Assembly: GCA_026874595.1 (NCBI GenBank)
Contig: CM049314.1
Coordinates: 56,590,300 to 56,654,299, forward strand
Direction of reading: 5' to 3'
Length of the DNA stretch: 64,000 nucleotides
Source of the DNA: Sipunculus nudus
Lineage: Eukaryota; Annelida; Sipuncula; Golfingiida; Sipunculidae
Under the pieces are notes generated by a model. The model had not been told where the DNA came from. It ran no database searches and saw only the letters and a program-made list of their open reading frames with translations. Below are positions 49,440 to 59,829 of the stretch, piece by piece. The translations under genes were made by a program, and so were the position numbers. The stretch's first letter is position 1, and each line of letters begins with the position of its first letter.

Positions 49440-50790
49440 TAACCCCTGAAAAATAATCATTTATTGCTTACGATAGTTATATGCCATTTTCAAAGTCTTG
49501 ACTCCTTACATATCCGATGGTATTTCACGTATATTGATAATTTTCTTTATACGTACATACAATTATTTTCAACGTGTGATGTGACTAGGTCCCTACTTTA
49601 ACAAACTTCGTTCCTTTTTTTTTAATCCTTCGGTTTGCTGTATCAACATCAGGCTGTGAGGCAGTTGTCAGCGCTATAAAGCAAAGCGGGATACGTATAA
49701 ACAAATAGGAGACTAGTTGATTTGACTAAATGAAAGCACGAAAAACACAAGTTGTTATTCAACAGATTACAAAATGTGATGGAATATGTAATACACACAC
49801 TTCCCCCAAGATATACAGGTGTGGAGACAGGACCAGGTGTCTGTGTGCTCCTGACAACTAAAGTCCCTGAAACATTACCTAGGAGTAAGGGTTGTACCCA
49901 ATACCCTAATTATACCTAAAAGGTCCAGTCATTGTCACATACACATAATACGGAATTCTCTCGGTAAGGCATTATATTGTTATCATTATAATTAAGAAAA
50001 AAAGCACAACAGGGGACAACTGAAACTTTATTGTTCTTGCATTTAAATAGAATAAGAGTGTCCTGCTGGATATTCCTAGTTGCATGGAAGAACATCATGC
50101 AAAAATGTCAAGAGGGTATATGGCGTCCTGTTACTGTTCATCAGAACCTTGAAAACCTGGGTCTCTGTCACAAAAAAAATCGTGTATTGAAACGGTTGGA
50201 TACCTTGTCAACGATTGAAAATGATCATATTGACCAGATCATCATGGACAACCCAAAGCTCCAGAAACCTGTTGAGTCCAACTTTGTTTTCCCTAAATAC
50301 CCTTTTGCTTTTAAGCTCTTAAGCCTAACGTGAATTCATATAATGTATAAAAAGGTCCCTAGAATAACTCCTGTATTCATTATCAACTTAGAACTATATT
50401 CCTAAAATACTTCAGGTCAAATTTGTTACTTTAAATCAGAAAAGTTGTCGTTTGAGTAATAACTTTTTCAAATCAAAGTTCATTTCAATTTCGATATCAG
50501 CTTAAGTCTTTCTACAGTAATGTTCTGCAATCAGCCTCTAGATGGTAAGGATTGAAAGGTGATTAAGCACGGATACTGTCTATCACACGTTTATATAAAA
50601 TAATCATGTTTTATCTGATCCATCATATATCAACATTTTTGGAATGGAGATATTGGATTGGAGGTTCCAACAGAAGGAGGAATGAATGAGACTGGGTCTG
50701 GATGACATCCGGTGTAAAATTCTTCTACGTTAACTGGTATCTAGAGTGAAAATACGGCGAATATTGTATGCTACTCCTAAGGAAGTTTGA
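49440..50790. other. Intergenic, unclassified frame at 50031-50333
   Basis: A 100-codon plus-strand frame at 50031-50333 has a plausible composition but no family I recognise. It may belong to the same decayed element as the minus-strand nuclease next door. Nothing else is visible. Confidence 0.3.
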
Positions 50791-51420
50791 CTGGGCATGG
50801 AATGACAATTACCTACTAAATAGACGTTTCTTCAATAAAAGTTTGATCCCTGTATTTTTTGAAGATTTTTATTTCTTTTTCTTTTTTTAAACACCACAGA
50901 TTCACAATTTTCCTTGCCTCCATAGATAAATTGTTCCTGAAGTAGAAAATAATAATCGTGTATTTGTCAAGCATTAGGGACCCCTTGTCACATATAAGAT
51001 GAGGCACATTGGTAGGTATGACATCCTTGTCTCGTGCAGTGTATGGACACCTAACCTCGATAAAAATTGCACCACTACTTATCCCATCTGGGAAACTAGC
51101 AAGATATGAAAACTCAGGCTTGACAAATATCCACCAGCTTTTCACAACACTGCTTTTTGTTTCCCCTTCAGGTTCACTGCCTCGCTCTCACCTTTCTACC
51201 CGTGCTTTAAAGCTGACAGTTTAATTAAGTGGGGACAGTTTAACTTTTAACAGTTTAAGTTTTGCTTGTCGCCTTGCAAATTATCCCAAAAAATTGACGA
51301 GGAGGCCTGTTTAGCCTCTCCTGCCTCCACAATTTATTACTTCTTTGGCCAAAAGTGGCAATTTCTAGCTCTCCATATTTTGTGTTGCCTATGAATATGA
51401 AATTGAGATACAAAGCAGTC
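50790..51420 (-). pseudogene. Decayed YqaJ-type (lambda-exonuclease-like) nuclease fragment
   Basis: The 109-codon frame at 50816-51145 contains KSWWIFVKPEFSYLASFPDG, then about ten residues later IEVRCPY. This follows the PDG ... (D/E)xK pattern of YqaJ nucleases, with Arg where the catalytic Lys is usual. Upstream on the same strand (about 51290-51380), in another frame, NKLWRQERLNR and FFGIICKATS match the family's conserved N-terminal W..ER and FG.I.K stretch. Stops separate the two parts. Such nucleases are frequent in mollusc mobile elements. The host of this copy is unknown. Confidence 0.6.
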
Positions 51421-51787
51421 TGTTAAGTCCACCTTCCAAACTGTAGTCATGGTCATGGTACATAGCAAAGGGACTGGCTGGGTTACCTTTTTGCAATAAT
51501 GACATTATCGTTTCTTTTGCAGCAGAACTTACAGCCAATTTTGTTAATGATCCAAGTTACATGGGCTGTTTATCTCTATTGTTCGACACTGCTTTCCTTA
51601 TTTCAGCCCTGCAATTACCCCTTAGAAAAGTAACATCTTCAACCATGGCCCATCGCAAATATCTAATGAAACTTGACAAAAACAGTGGGTCTTCTTCCCC
51701 TAGGATCTTATCAACTTACATGAGGTACTGGTTCGCCGCAGCCTCGGTAAGCCGTTGGATCTGGAACATATGAAGCAGAACTGCACC

Positions 51788-52745
51788 TAACCTCCGCCAA
51801 GCCCAGCGCGGGGTTATGTGTTTGGGCGCGTATGTTTGTCTGTCTGTGTATCTGTTAACCTGTTTACCTGTTTGTCTGTTAGCACGATAACGCAATAAGT
51901 CCGCAAAGGCGCTTGATGAAATGATCAGGTTAACTCGGCAATGATACAAGGAACAATTGATTAAAGTTTGGGGGAGATCCATGCGTTAATACCCCCCCCC
52001 CCCCCTCCTTCCCCACAGAATGAGCCAGAATACACTGATATGGTTGGGGGGGGGGGGATCCATGGTATATGTTTGTATACTCAGGTTGCGATATGGCCAT
52101 ATTTGGGGTGCGAGTCTTGACGTCATAGATGACAGTAACATCACTTTACATGTACGTGCCATTTTCCTAAAAGGTGCCGGTAAATCAAAGTACAGCGGCC
52201 GGGGGGCACGGTTGTTAATTGTTCTTTGTAAACGGAAATTGATGAAATTTTCAGGATAATTTGGCAATGATACATGGAACTTATTAAATTTGGAGCCGAT
52301 CCATGCGTAAAAAAACCGGAATGAGCTTGTTTTTGGGGGGGTCTATTGCATATTTGTTTACACTGGGACGTTTGACAGGTGACGATATGGCCATATTTGG
52401 AGAGTCGTGACGTCATAAAGCACATTGACATCATTGCACGTGTACGTGCTGATTCCCTGAAAAGTGTCAGTAAATTTACGTAAAGCAAGGGGGCCACGGT
52501 TACTTGTATTCTTTTTATAGTCATTGGCCCTGTTTTAATCAGAAAGTAAATGATAATAGATTGACGGATTTTGATGAAATCTTCAGGATAGCTCGGCAAT
52601 GATCAAAGACAAATTGATTTAATTTTGACTAAACATTCTTGATGCAGGAAAATTTAAAGGAAAACTGCTGCTTTTATGACAGTTCCATATGAGGCTAATG
52701 AGCTGATTTGGCGGAGGTCTGCGCTTTCTGAGTGCTTTTCTAGTT
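51788..52745 (+). mobile_element. Composite TTGGCGGAGG-family MITE with internal repeats
   Basis: Starts AACCTCCGCCAAG and ends CTTGGCGGAGGT-like (TTTGGCGGAGGTC at about 52708), a terminal inverted repeat, with a CTGAGTGCTTTTCTAGTT tail after it as in the 32605 copy. The phrase TGATGAAAT...TCAGGATA...GGCAATGAT occurs three times (about 51915, 52240, 52575), and GATATGGCCATATTTGG with TGACGTCAT twice (about 52091 and 52385). It is therefore an internally duplicated element, with C and G runs at 51992 and 52045. Confidence 0.75.
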
Positions 52746-54394
52746 TTATATGTATCACTGCTGCACAGATCACAATAAATCATAAAATTATTGAATTATT
52801 TATGAAGTTTGTGTCAATGTGTGAGATAATATTTAAATTTATGGTTCTCCTAAATTAATCTGGTAAGTTTTGAAATAACTCACCACTGCTCTAGTGATCA
52901 GGTCCTTGGAATCGTCTAGGGAGGCAGATCCATCTCGGGATCTATGCCAAAGTTATTGTTCCTGTCATAGGACTGCAGTCCGTGAAGAGAAATTCAGACA
53001 TTTTGCAGCGTAAACAAATACATGATCACCTTTATAATAAAAAAACAGGATATTCCGTCTCTTAATAAATTACATGTTTTTAGTCGATTCATCAAGACCT
53101 ATTGTCGTGTTGCCAACGATATATATGATATAATTTGACTTGTCAACACCCGCTGAACCGATATTAACCAGGCTCTCATCGTCGATCAAGTTTCTTCCTA
53201 AACAAAAAAAAAATAACAATATATCAATTCAAATATGTGGCCCTTTCGTATACACACTGGGAAACCTAATCATACAACATAAAGTTGACCCAATCACGTC
53301 AACAATGCTTGCCCGGCAAAAACGAAACCCTAATTAAGGCTCATAGATACCCTTCAATAAAGCCGGATGTCCGCCCTTAAACCTAGACCCTCTTCATATC
53401 AGCTCCTTTCAAATCATGTCCAGGGCCCAATCTTCGTATTTAATCTGCAATATATGGAAAGGGTGGCTCAAAAACAAATATTTGTGTGGAGATAAAACTG
53501 ATTATGACAACTGGTAAAAGTGACCTGCTGCAAAAGCACGTAAACCAGCACAGGGAAGCTTGGTACACTAGTGCCATCTGGCGTTAATATCTTCACGGTC
53601 CCTCATTGGCCTGCGTGTTTGTTACGTATCTTGTTCGGTAAACAACAACAAAATATAAGTTCTTGAAAAAAGTAAAAGAGCGTAGTTTCTTTCACCAATT
53701 AGTGATGACAGTGTATGATTGATTGGGTTTATTAGTATTTTTTGTGTTCCACTGCGAATTCTTTGAGCTCGGTCATAATGAGACATATACATAAGGAATA
53801 TGTTAGGTGTCGTAATTTTTGGCCTGTTTGCAATTAAAATTCTTTAATTGTGTGTCAAGGAGGCCGTTTGGTAAAATATTACGGATTCTCAAGAGGGACC
53901 CTGCATACAGGACAAGGTTCAATTATTAAACCTACGTGAATAACAATTTTTTTAGATTATCGTACCTTGATTTTTTCCATACCATTTTATTATTGTAAAT
54001 ACACGATATAGTGGAACATATTCTAAATATAGATATAGTTTGATATAGCCCTGTTTAATTTACTCATAGTTGTCTTAGGATATAGTTTTTGTTTTAAATA
54101 CGTTCATATTGTTGTTATGTCTCATCAAACAGGAACTACTTATACGTTCGGTCAAACACGTAGATATTACAAGAAGATATATGGAACCAATACATAATAA
54201 AGATTATTCTCGTTACCAATATATAATTCTATTATTTTTAATGATCAACACTGGCAGTATGTCCTTTGACTGATCAGGAGTTTAATGTCTGTAGTTATAG
54301 AACATGCATCATATAACTTCCATTCAAAACGGAAACCTACATTCCACAGAAAATATAAATAACGATTATTGAATGAAGAGCATTTTTTTAGGTT
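52746..54394. other. Intergenic, no feature seen
   Basis: AT-rich; only ORFs of 65 codons or less, without motifs. Confidence 0.5.
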
Positions 54395-56885
54395 TTTTCA
54401 AGACCTGTCAAGAAAAACTTTGAGCAGCTTGGTTCTAAAGTATATAATAGACACAAAACGTTTTAAATTATAAAATAATTCGTCTTTCCATCCAGTGTAA
54501 ATAAAGGTTAATATATGTTTATCTTTTGTATTTTGTGTTTTGCACTTTGTATTATGTTCGTAGCATAGTTACTGAACATATAATAACGTCCAGGATGGTA
54601 TATATACATTTGGCTAGCTTGTATTCTTTACGAGTTCCAGTGTGTAAACCTTGAGCAGACGTTCCCTTGCTTACCGGTAGATTCGGCACTGTAGATTTTT
54701 TTTTTTTTTTTTTTTTGCTGTAGACCCTTTGCTTTTCCTTCAGCCGTGCTAGACATAGTTTAAAATACCCACATAAAATGAAATATCCTCAAACTACTGA
54801 CAACCGATTCACCAAAACGCCTACGATATTAATTAATAACGGAAAAGGTCTTACACCAATTACAATCATTGTGCATCAGACTACCCACAGAAATAAATAT
54901 TAGTAGATTTGAATTTTTAGTCAGCAAATTGAGTTGTTTCAAGGTATATGGTACTTCATCAACTCACGTAAATCTGCCCACATGTAAAAGGCCATTCAAA
55001 ATCAAGGTGACGTAAAAAAGTAATCAAGACCACGAATAAAAACCGTCCAAACGTGTTATTAACATGAGCACGTGCATGCACGAGAAATTGAATAGAATTT
55101 CAAGCCTATGTAGGTAAAAGGATTTTACGACGGGGATCCAATAGGTCTTTCTGAAGTTTAATTATGTGGTAACTTTGTATCGCCAAACTGTTTTGTGATC
55201 AATAATAACACAACAAAAACAAATTATATTAAATAACATTAGATGCTGAATTAAAAGAAGAGCCCGTGGGCTCATTGAATGCCTCGAAAACCAAATCAAT
55301 GGAAAACACTCGTCTTAAAGTATTTAAGGATTAACCCTGTCTATCTCGAAAGAACAATACATTGATTTTTTGGATGCGTATATGTCTGATGCAACAATCG
55401 CGGATCACCATGATGGGTGAAATTCTATTAAATGAAAATCATATTCCGATGAAACGATACACTTAGTTATTGGTAGGTGGAATACTCCAGTTTGAACTGC
55501 TTGTCATGTCTTAAAGATGCTCACAAGCGAAGTATGCTGTGCTGTCACAAGACTCATCGTGCCAACCATGTGCACCTTTGATATGGAAAGCATAGGCCAC
55601 GCACATAGGTTGTGTTGAGTCAAAGGCAAAGGAATTGTCTGGCTGTCCCAACTGTACGTCCCACGGCAAGAATGTTATCGGTACGACTGGAGTGCTCGAT
55701 GTCCATACCCAGCCAGTCCGTGACAGAATTGCCCCAGTCCACATGTAGGAGTTTACTGAAAGCATTAATGAAAATTGAACGAGAGTGATATAAATGATAA
55801 CTAATGTTATAATTCTTAACTAAAAAAATGCGTGCTTTTTTAAGTCTTAAACTCTGAAAATAGTGATAATAAGTAATAAAACTACTGTTTGCACATGTGG
55901 GTTACACTTTTGTTCCTAACAGAAGGACGGATGCATATTGACCGTTATACATGTTTTTTAAATATGTATATGTTTGTATATATTTTCTATATATTTGTTC
56001 TCTTCTAGTGAGCAAAACTGTTTTTAAGATAAGGATAATGGGGGGAAAATGTACACACTTCCATTTTTGTGGCAGAAATCCTCAAATATCTCAGTCTGTT
56101 GCTGACTTTCGACTCTAAGCATGCGTGTTCCGTCAGATGAGCAATTCAAAATTGCGCGAGGGAACATCATGGCTTCTAGTACAAGTCTAATACACTTCCC
56201 ACCAAGACTTGAAAAACCAGTCTGGCATCCTGCAAAAATTATGGAGGATTACTACAAAAGCAAATATACAGTGCAAATAGTCCCACATACATAAAGAACA
56301 AGGCTGACGAATAAAATCACCTCCTACGGAATAAGGAACTAATGAACGGATTCCGAGAAATCTACATAATTATTTCAAGTTGTATTTATTAGAATACCGT
56401 AGTCTTAAGGGTTAATGCCAGAATTTCAGCTTTTCAGTAAACAGTACCCCTTAGATATATTCTTTTTGTATATGTGATAATATTGTTAGGCTTTAAAGTG
56501 ACGAGTTAATATAAAATGTCATACTTCCAGGGCATGGGCGTGAAAAACAGTACTGCTCTTCCTTGTGAGATGCTATTATTGTCTGCGACTCACGTGATCG
56601 CATTCTACGACCAGGTCTACAGGGAGTGGTACAAGGTCCCCATGGACTCCATTCCATCCACTGTACCCTGTTCTCTGTAAGTCATAAGTTAATAGTATTG
56701 CCATATAATGCATATTATAGCATTCTCATAAGCCGCCACTTTTTAACAAACTAAATTATGTCGCAAGCTTTTCTTTCATACCCGTGTGTAAAGTAACTTT
56801 AGTTTTAGACATACTTAGCCGAAATCATCGGAATACCTGTTTTTAAAAGAAATGTTTCTTACTAGCCAGCATAAAATTAGGAGAA
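54395..56885. repeat. Segmental duplication, copy 2 (partner 42165-44335)
   Basis: Collinear and in the same orientation as copy 1. It contains extra sequence absent from copy 1, including a 22-base T run near 54695, a block at about 55880-55980 and the front of the thrombospondin exon. Divergence is moderate, with many substitutions and small indels. Confidence 0.9.
55511..56674 (-). CDS. Thrombospondin-1 / C-type-lectin domain protein (partial, first exon not found)
   Basis: Three exons with matching phase-1 GT-AG junctions: 56525-56674, 56059-56229 and 55511-55755, stop at 55511-55513, 188 codons. Exon 1 of these encodes a TSP1 repeat (WSPWGPCTTPC, GRRMRSRES, YCFSRPCPG). The next begins the lectin fold (CQTGFSSLGGKCIRLV, RAILNCSSDG, LRVESQQQTE). 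The last holds WTGA, LGQPDNSF with the QPD motif associated with galactose-type binding, GWHDESC in place of the usual WND, and the closing Cys of FACEHL. A 5' exon with signal peptide must exist (phase-1 acceptor at 56674) but I could not place it. Likely a secreted lectin; ligand and tissue unknown. The paralogue at 43199 is decayed. Confidence 0.75.
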
Positions 56886-57369
56886 ACTGATATTTCGCAC
56901 CCCCAGTACAGTAACCCTGTATCTCACATTTTATCAGTTTTCCAGAAATGAAGGAAAACGTTTAAGATAAACTTATATTTTTATTTTTCTCAAGAATCCT
57001 GTATACTTAAGAAAGCAAACATACATTGAACAAACCCATTTACCCACTGAATGCTATGACATGGAAAATGTTTCTCCAGTTGGATTATCTTCTTAATTAG
57101 CTAACTAATTAATGAGATACAGGTTTTTTGCACTGGACAATATAAATGGGTTTATAAATCTTGAGTTAATTATCTTAACTGACAAGAATCCAACATTTAA
57201 TCAATAATTAATTAGTCCGTGCTAGAACCCTGCAACTTGAGTTACAGACTTATTGCATGATCGAAGGTGACACTTCTCTTGAGATACAGACTTACTGCAT
57301 AACTTTGCATAAGTCATCAGAAAAGTTCTGGATTAATGTATACTATTTAGTTTTATTCTTAATCAATTG

Positions 57370-57413
<44 letters not shown>

Positions 57414-57806
57414 CGGGGCTCTGACAAATTAACTGAGCTCTGACCAAAAAAAAAACGAGAAAAATTCTCCCAGCTCAGCCGCCACCCCCAGCTGAGAAAA
57501 GTGGCGTCCCGACACGCTAGCCATTACTTATTAATATATACAGTTCGATACAGCGCTGAAACGGAACACGAGCTCCAGAAAATATAGAATAATAAAAACA
57601 GACAATAGGCAAATCATTTATTGTCACATCGTCGTGAAATTATGGTGCATATACATGTGAAAACATTTGCACGCCGAGACCATCATGGCCACGACTGGTC
57701 GCACGGACAAGCATAAAACATGTTTGTAGTGATGGCGGCCACAGAGACTATAATATAATTGGTATAATGATATGGAACACAAATTAGTTGACAGTGGGTC
57801 ATTCAT
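56886..57806. other. Intergenic with (TA)n at about 57377-57411
   Basis: Holds the TA microsatellite followed by sequence downstream of the gypsy-type element (57412-57806). That part could include its 3' end, but no LTR boundary is recognisable. Confidence 0.4.
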
Positions 57807-58830
57807 TTAATCAGTAGGGCTGAACCGGTTAAGAGGCCGCCTTTCTCTGGTCGACCTACACAGCGGCGCAGGAGATTCGGCAGTCCAGTCAACAGGCATA
57901 GGATGAGAGTCAGTTGTCGCATCATGATAAGATAAAATGGAAGGAATACTTCCATGTCTAGACGTGTCAACGTCTAAACAATTAACGTCTGACTGTTCAT
58001 CAGTTGTACGACAACTTGATACCGAAGCATGATCAGAATTATTATCGGACAATTCTAGTTCTAAATGTAAATCCGCAATTTCGTCAGTTATATTCTGATC
58101 TACTGGTCTGACAGTTATGATCAAATCGTTTTGGTCATCTGAACCTGATTCATCAGATTCACCAGAATCGGATAAAATGCGATTTGTCAGAGCAATGGAA
58201 CCAGGATCTTTTGCACTGGAGCTGGGGAAGGAGCTAAATGGCAACAGCAAGTAATGATGAAGTGTACGTTTACGTTTATGGTCATTCAAAGGCGAGACTA
58301 CATAAACAGGAATATCGTTGTTAGGCTGCTCTAATACCAAGTACACCTCCTCTTCCCATTTGTCAGCCAGTTTTTGTTTTCCTATCAAACCAACTTTTCG
58401 TACTAACACATGATCGCCTATATTAACAACGGCATTATGAGCTCGTCGGTCAAACAATTGTTTGTGGTGCTGTCTTGACTTTGTAGATGCCTTTTGGGCA
58501 ATATGATAGGCTAATGCTAGTTTGTTTTCAATTCAGACACGAAAGTGTCATACTTTGGAAAACTGACGTCATCAAGTGTACTAAGAATGAGGTCCACTGG
58601 AAGACGTGGATGTCTTCTAAACATTAGAAAAAACGGAGAGTAACCGTAGCCTCATTTGTAGTACAGTTATAAGCATGAGTTAAAGAGCTCACGTAGTCTT
58701 TCCAGTTATTTTTCTTTTCTTTTACTAAGGTTCTTAACATGCTTATAAAACTACGGTTGAACCTTTCTGTCTGACCGTTTCCCATTGGGTGATATAGAGT
58801 ACATCTAAAACAGGTCACTAAATCAAGAAA
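57807..58830 (-). pseudogene. 3' end of a Ty3/gypsy-type retrotransposon pol (integrase C-terminus)
   Basis: At 58624-58818 the frame reads YHPMGNGQTERFNRSF, the end of the retroviral-type integrase core. A frame at 57807-58457 begins FDRRAHN and continues with GDHVLVRK and LADKWEE, typical of the integrase C-terminal domain of gypsy elements. A long acidic Ser/Asp-rich tail follows, with CRSTRERRPLNRF near the end. The two parts lie in different frames with at least two one-base indels between about 58520 and 58650. Sequence before 58830 is degenerate and no reverse transcriptase or protease is present, so the copy is 5'-truncated and inactive. Confidence 0.85.
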
Positions 58831-58974
58831 TCAATTAGTTTCCCGGGATATATATGTTGAGTTTATCAAGACTGCAATGAATATTTTTAGCAATACTCGT
58901 GTCTTTTAAACATTCAAGGAACGTGAATACACCAATGGTTTAGTGTTAATACTTAATAAAAGTGAAGTGCTCTT

Positions 58975-59257
58975 ACCTGTCAAGAGAGAAACGAGATACG
59001 TTCAGTTCCATGTATCACCGGAAACTGAAGCTCCGACTCTCTTGACCCACCGACCTTAACACAGTCACGTGAGAAAACTGGTTTCGTCATGAGAAATGAG
59101 AAAACTATGGAAAAGAACAATAGAAACAATCCAGGCAGACCATGCAATAAGACACAATGGCTAGAAACCACGAGGCAAAGAGCTAGACCAGCAAACAAAC
59201 CAGTTGAAACCTGAAACAGAATTTATATCCCCAGACATCAGGTTGTTTCACATCCGT

Positions 59258-59260
<3 letters not shown>
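58975..59260 (-). other. Unclassified block, possible LTR remnant
   Basis: Read on the minus strand it begins TGTAACGGATGTGAAAC right after a (TA)n tract and has a TATA-box-like GATATAAATT about 40 bp in. It lies just 5' of the gypsy-type fragment. A TG start plus TATA box is suggestive of an LTR, but no second copy was found in the window. Confidence 0.25.

Positions 59261-59262
<2 letters not shown>

Positions 59263-59295
<33 letters not shown>
59263..59295. repeat. (TA)n microsatellite
   Basis: Uninterrupted TA dinucleotides. Confidence 0.95.
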
Positions 59296-59298
<3 letters not shown>

Positions 59299-59829
59299 TA
59301 GAACAATGCACTTCCATTGTTATAAAGACTACATGCTGACCTTAAGCTTTACTCCCCTGCAGTTATGCATCTTAAAGCATTTTTGACTTGAGCTTACATT
59401 AACCGTAGCTTAAAACACTAATGCATTTTTGCCTGAAAATACCTTGCATACAATCATTTGCTTGATTTTATTTTACAAATAGGAAACTCTCTTGGTAGAT
59501 CAATTAGACATACCACAAACAATGTATACAAAATTATTAAATCAGAAAATCTCAGAAGCATGCAATGAATTACAGCAAATTAAAAAAAATGTTTAGTATT
59601 GAAAGAGTCAAGCTCCAAAACCAGTCAAACAATTATTATTAAGTTACCATATGATGTTATAATGACAGTATACTTTCTCCATAAAACCATAATTTTATTA
59701 TCCAGTGGTGTTAAAATAGATGATTAATGTTTACTATAATCTGCAACTACAAAATGCTTTCTCAGTATAAAACCCAATTCCTATTATCATCAGTGTTGAA
59801 TAAAACATGCATTCCATAACACTGAACAT

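Noticed and set aside
58980-59198. 72-codon minus-strand ORF with a hydrophobic start
   Set aside because: Composition could mimic a signal peptide, but there is no homologous domain and the block may be LTR remnant.
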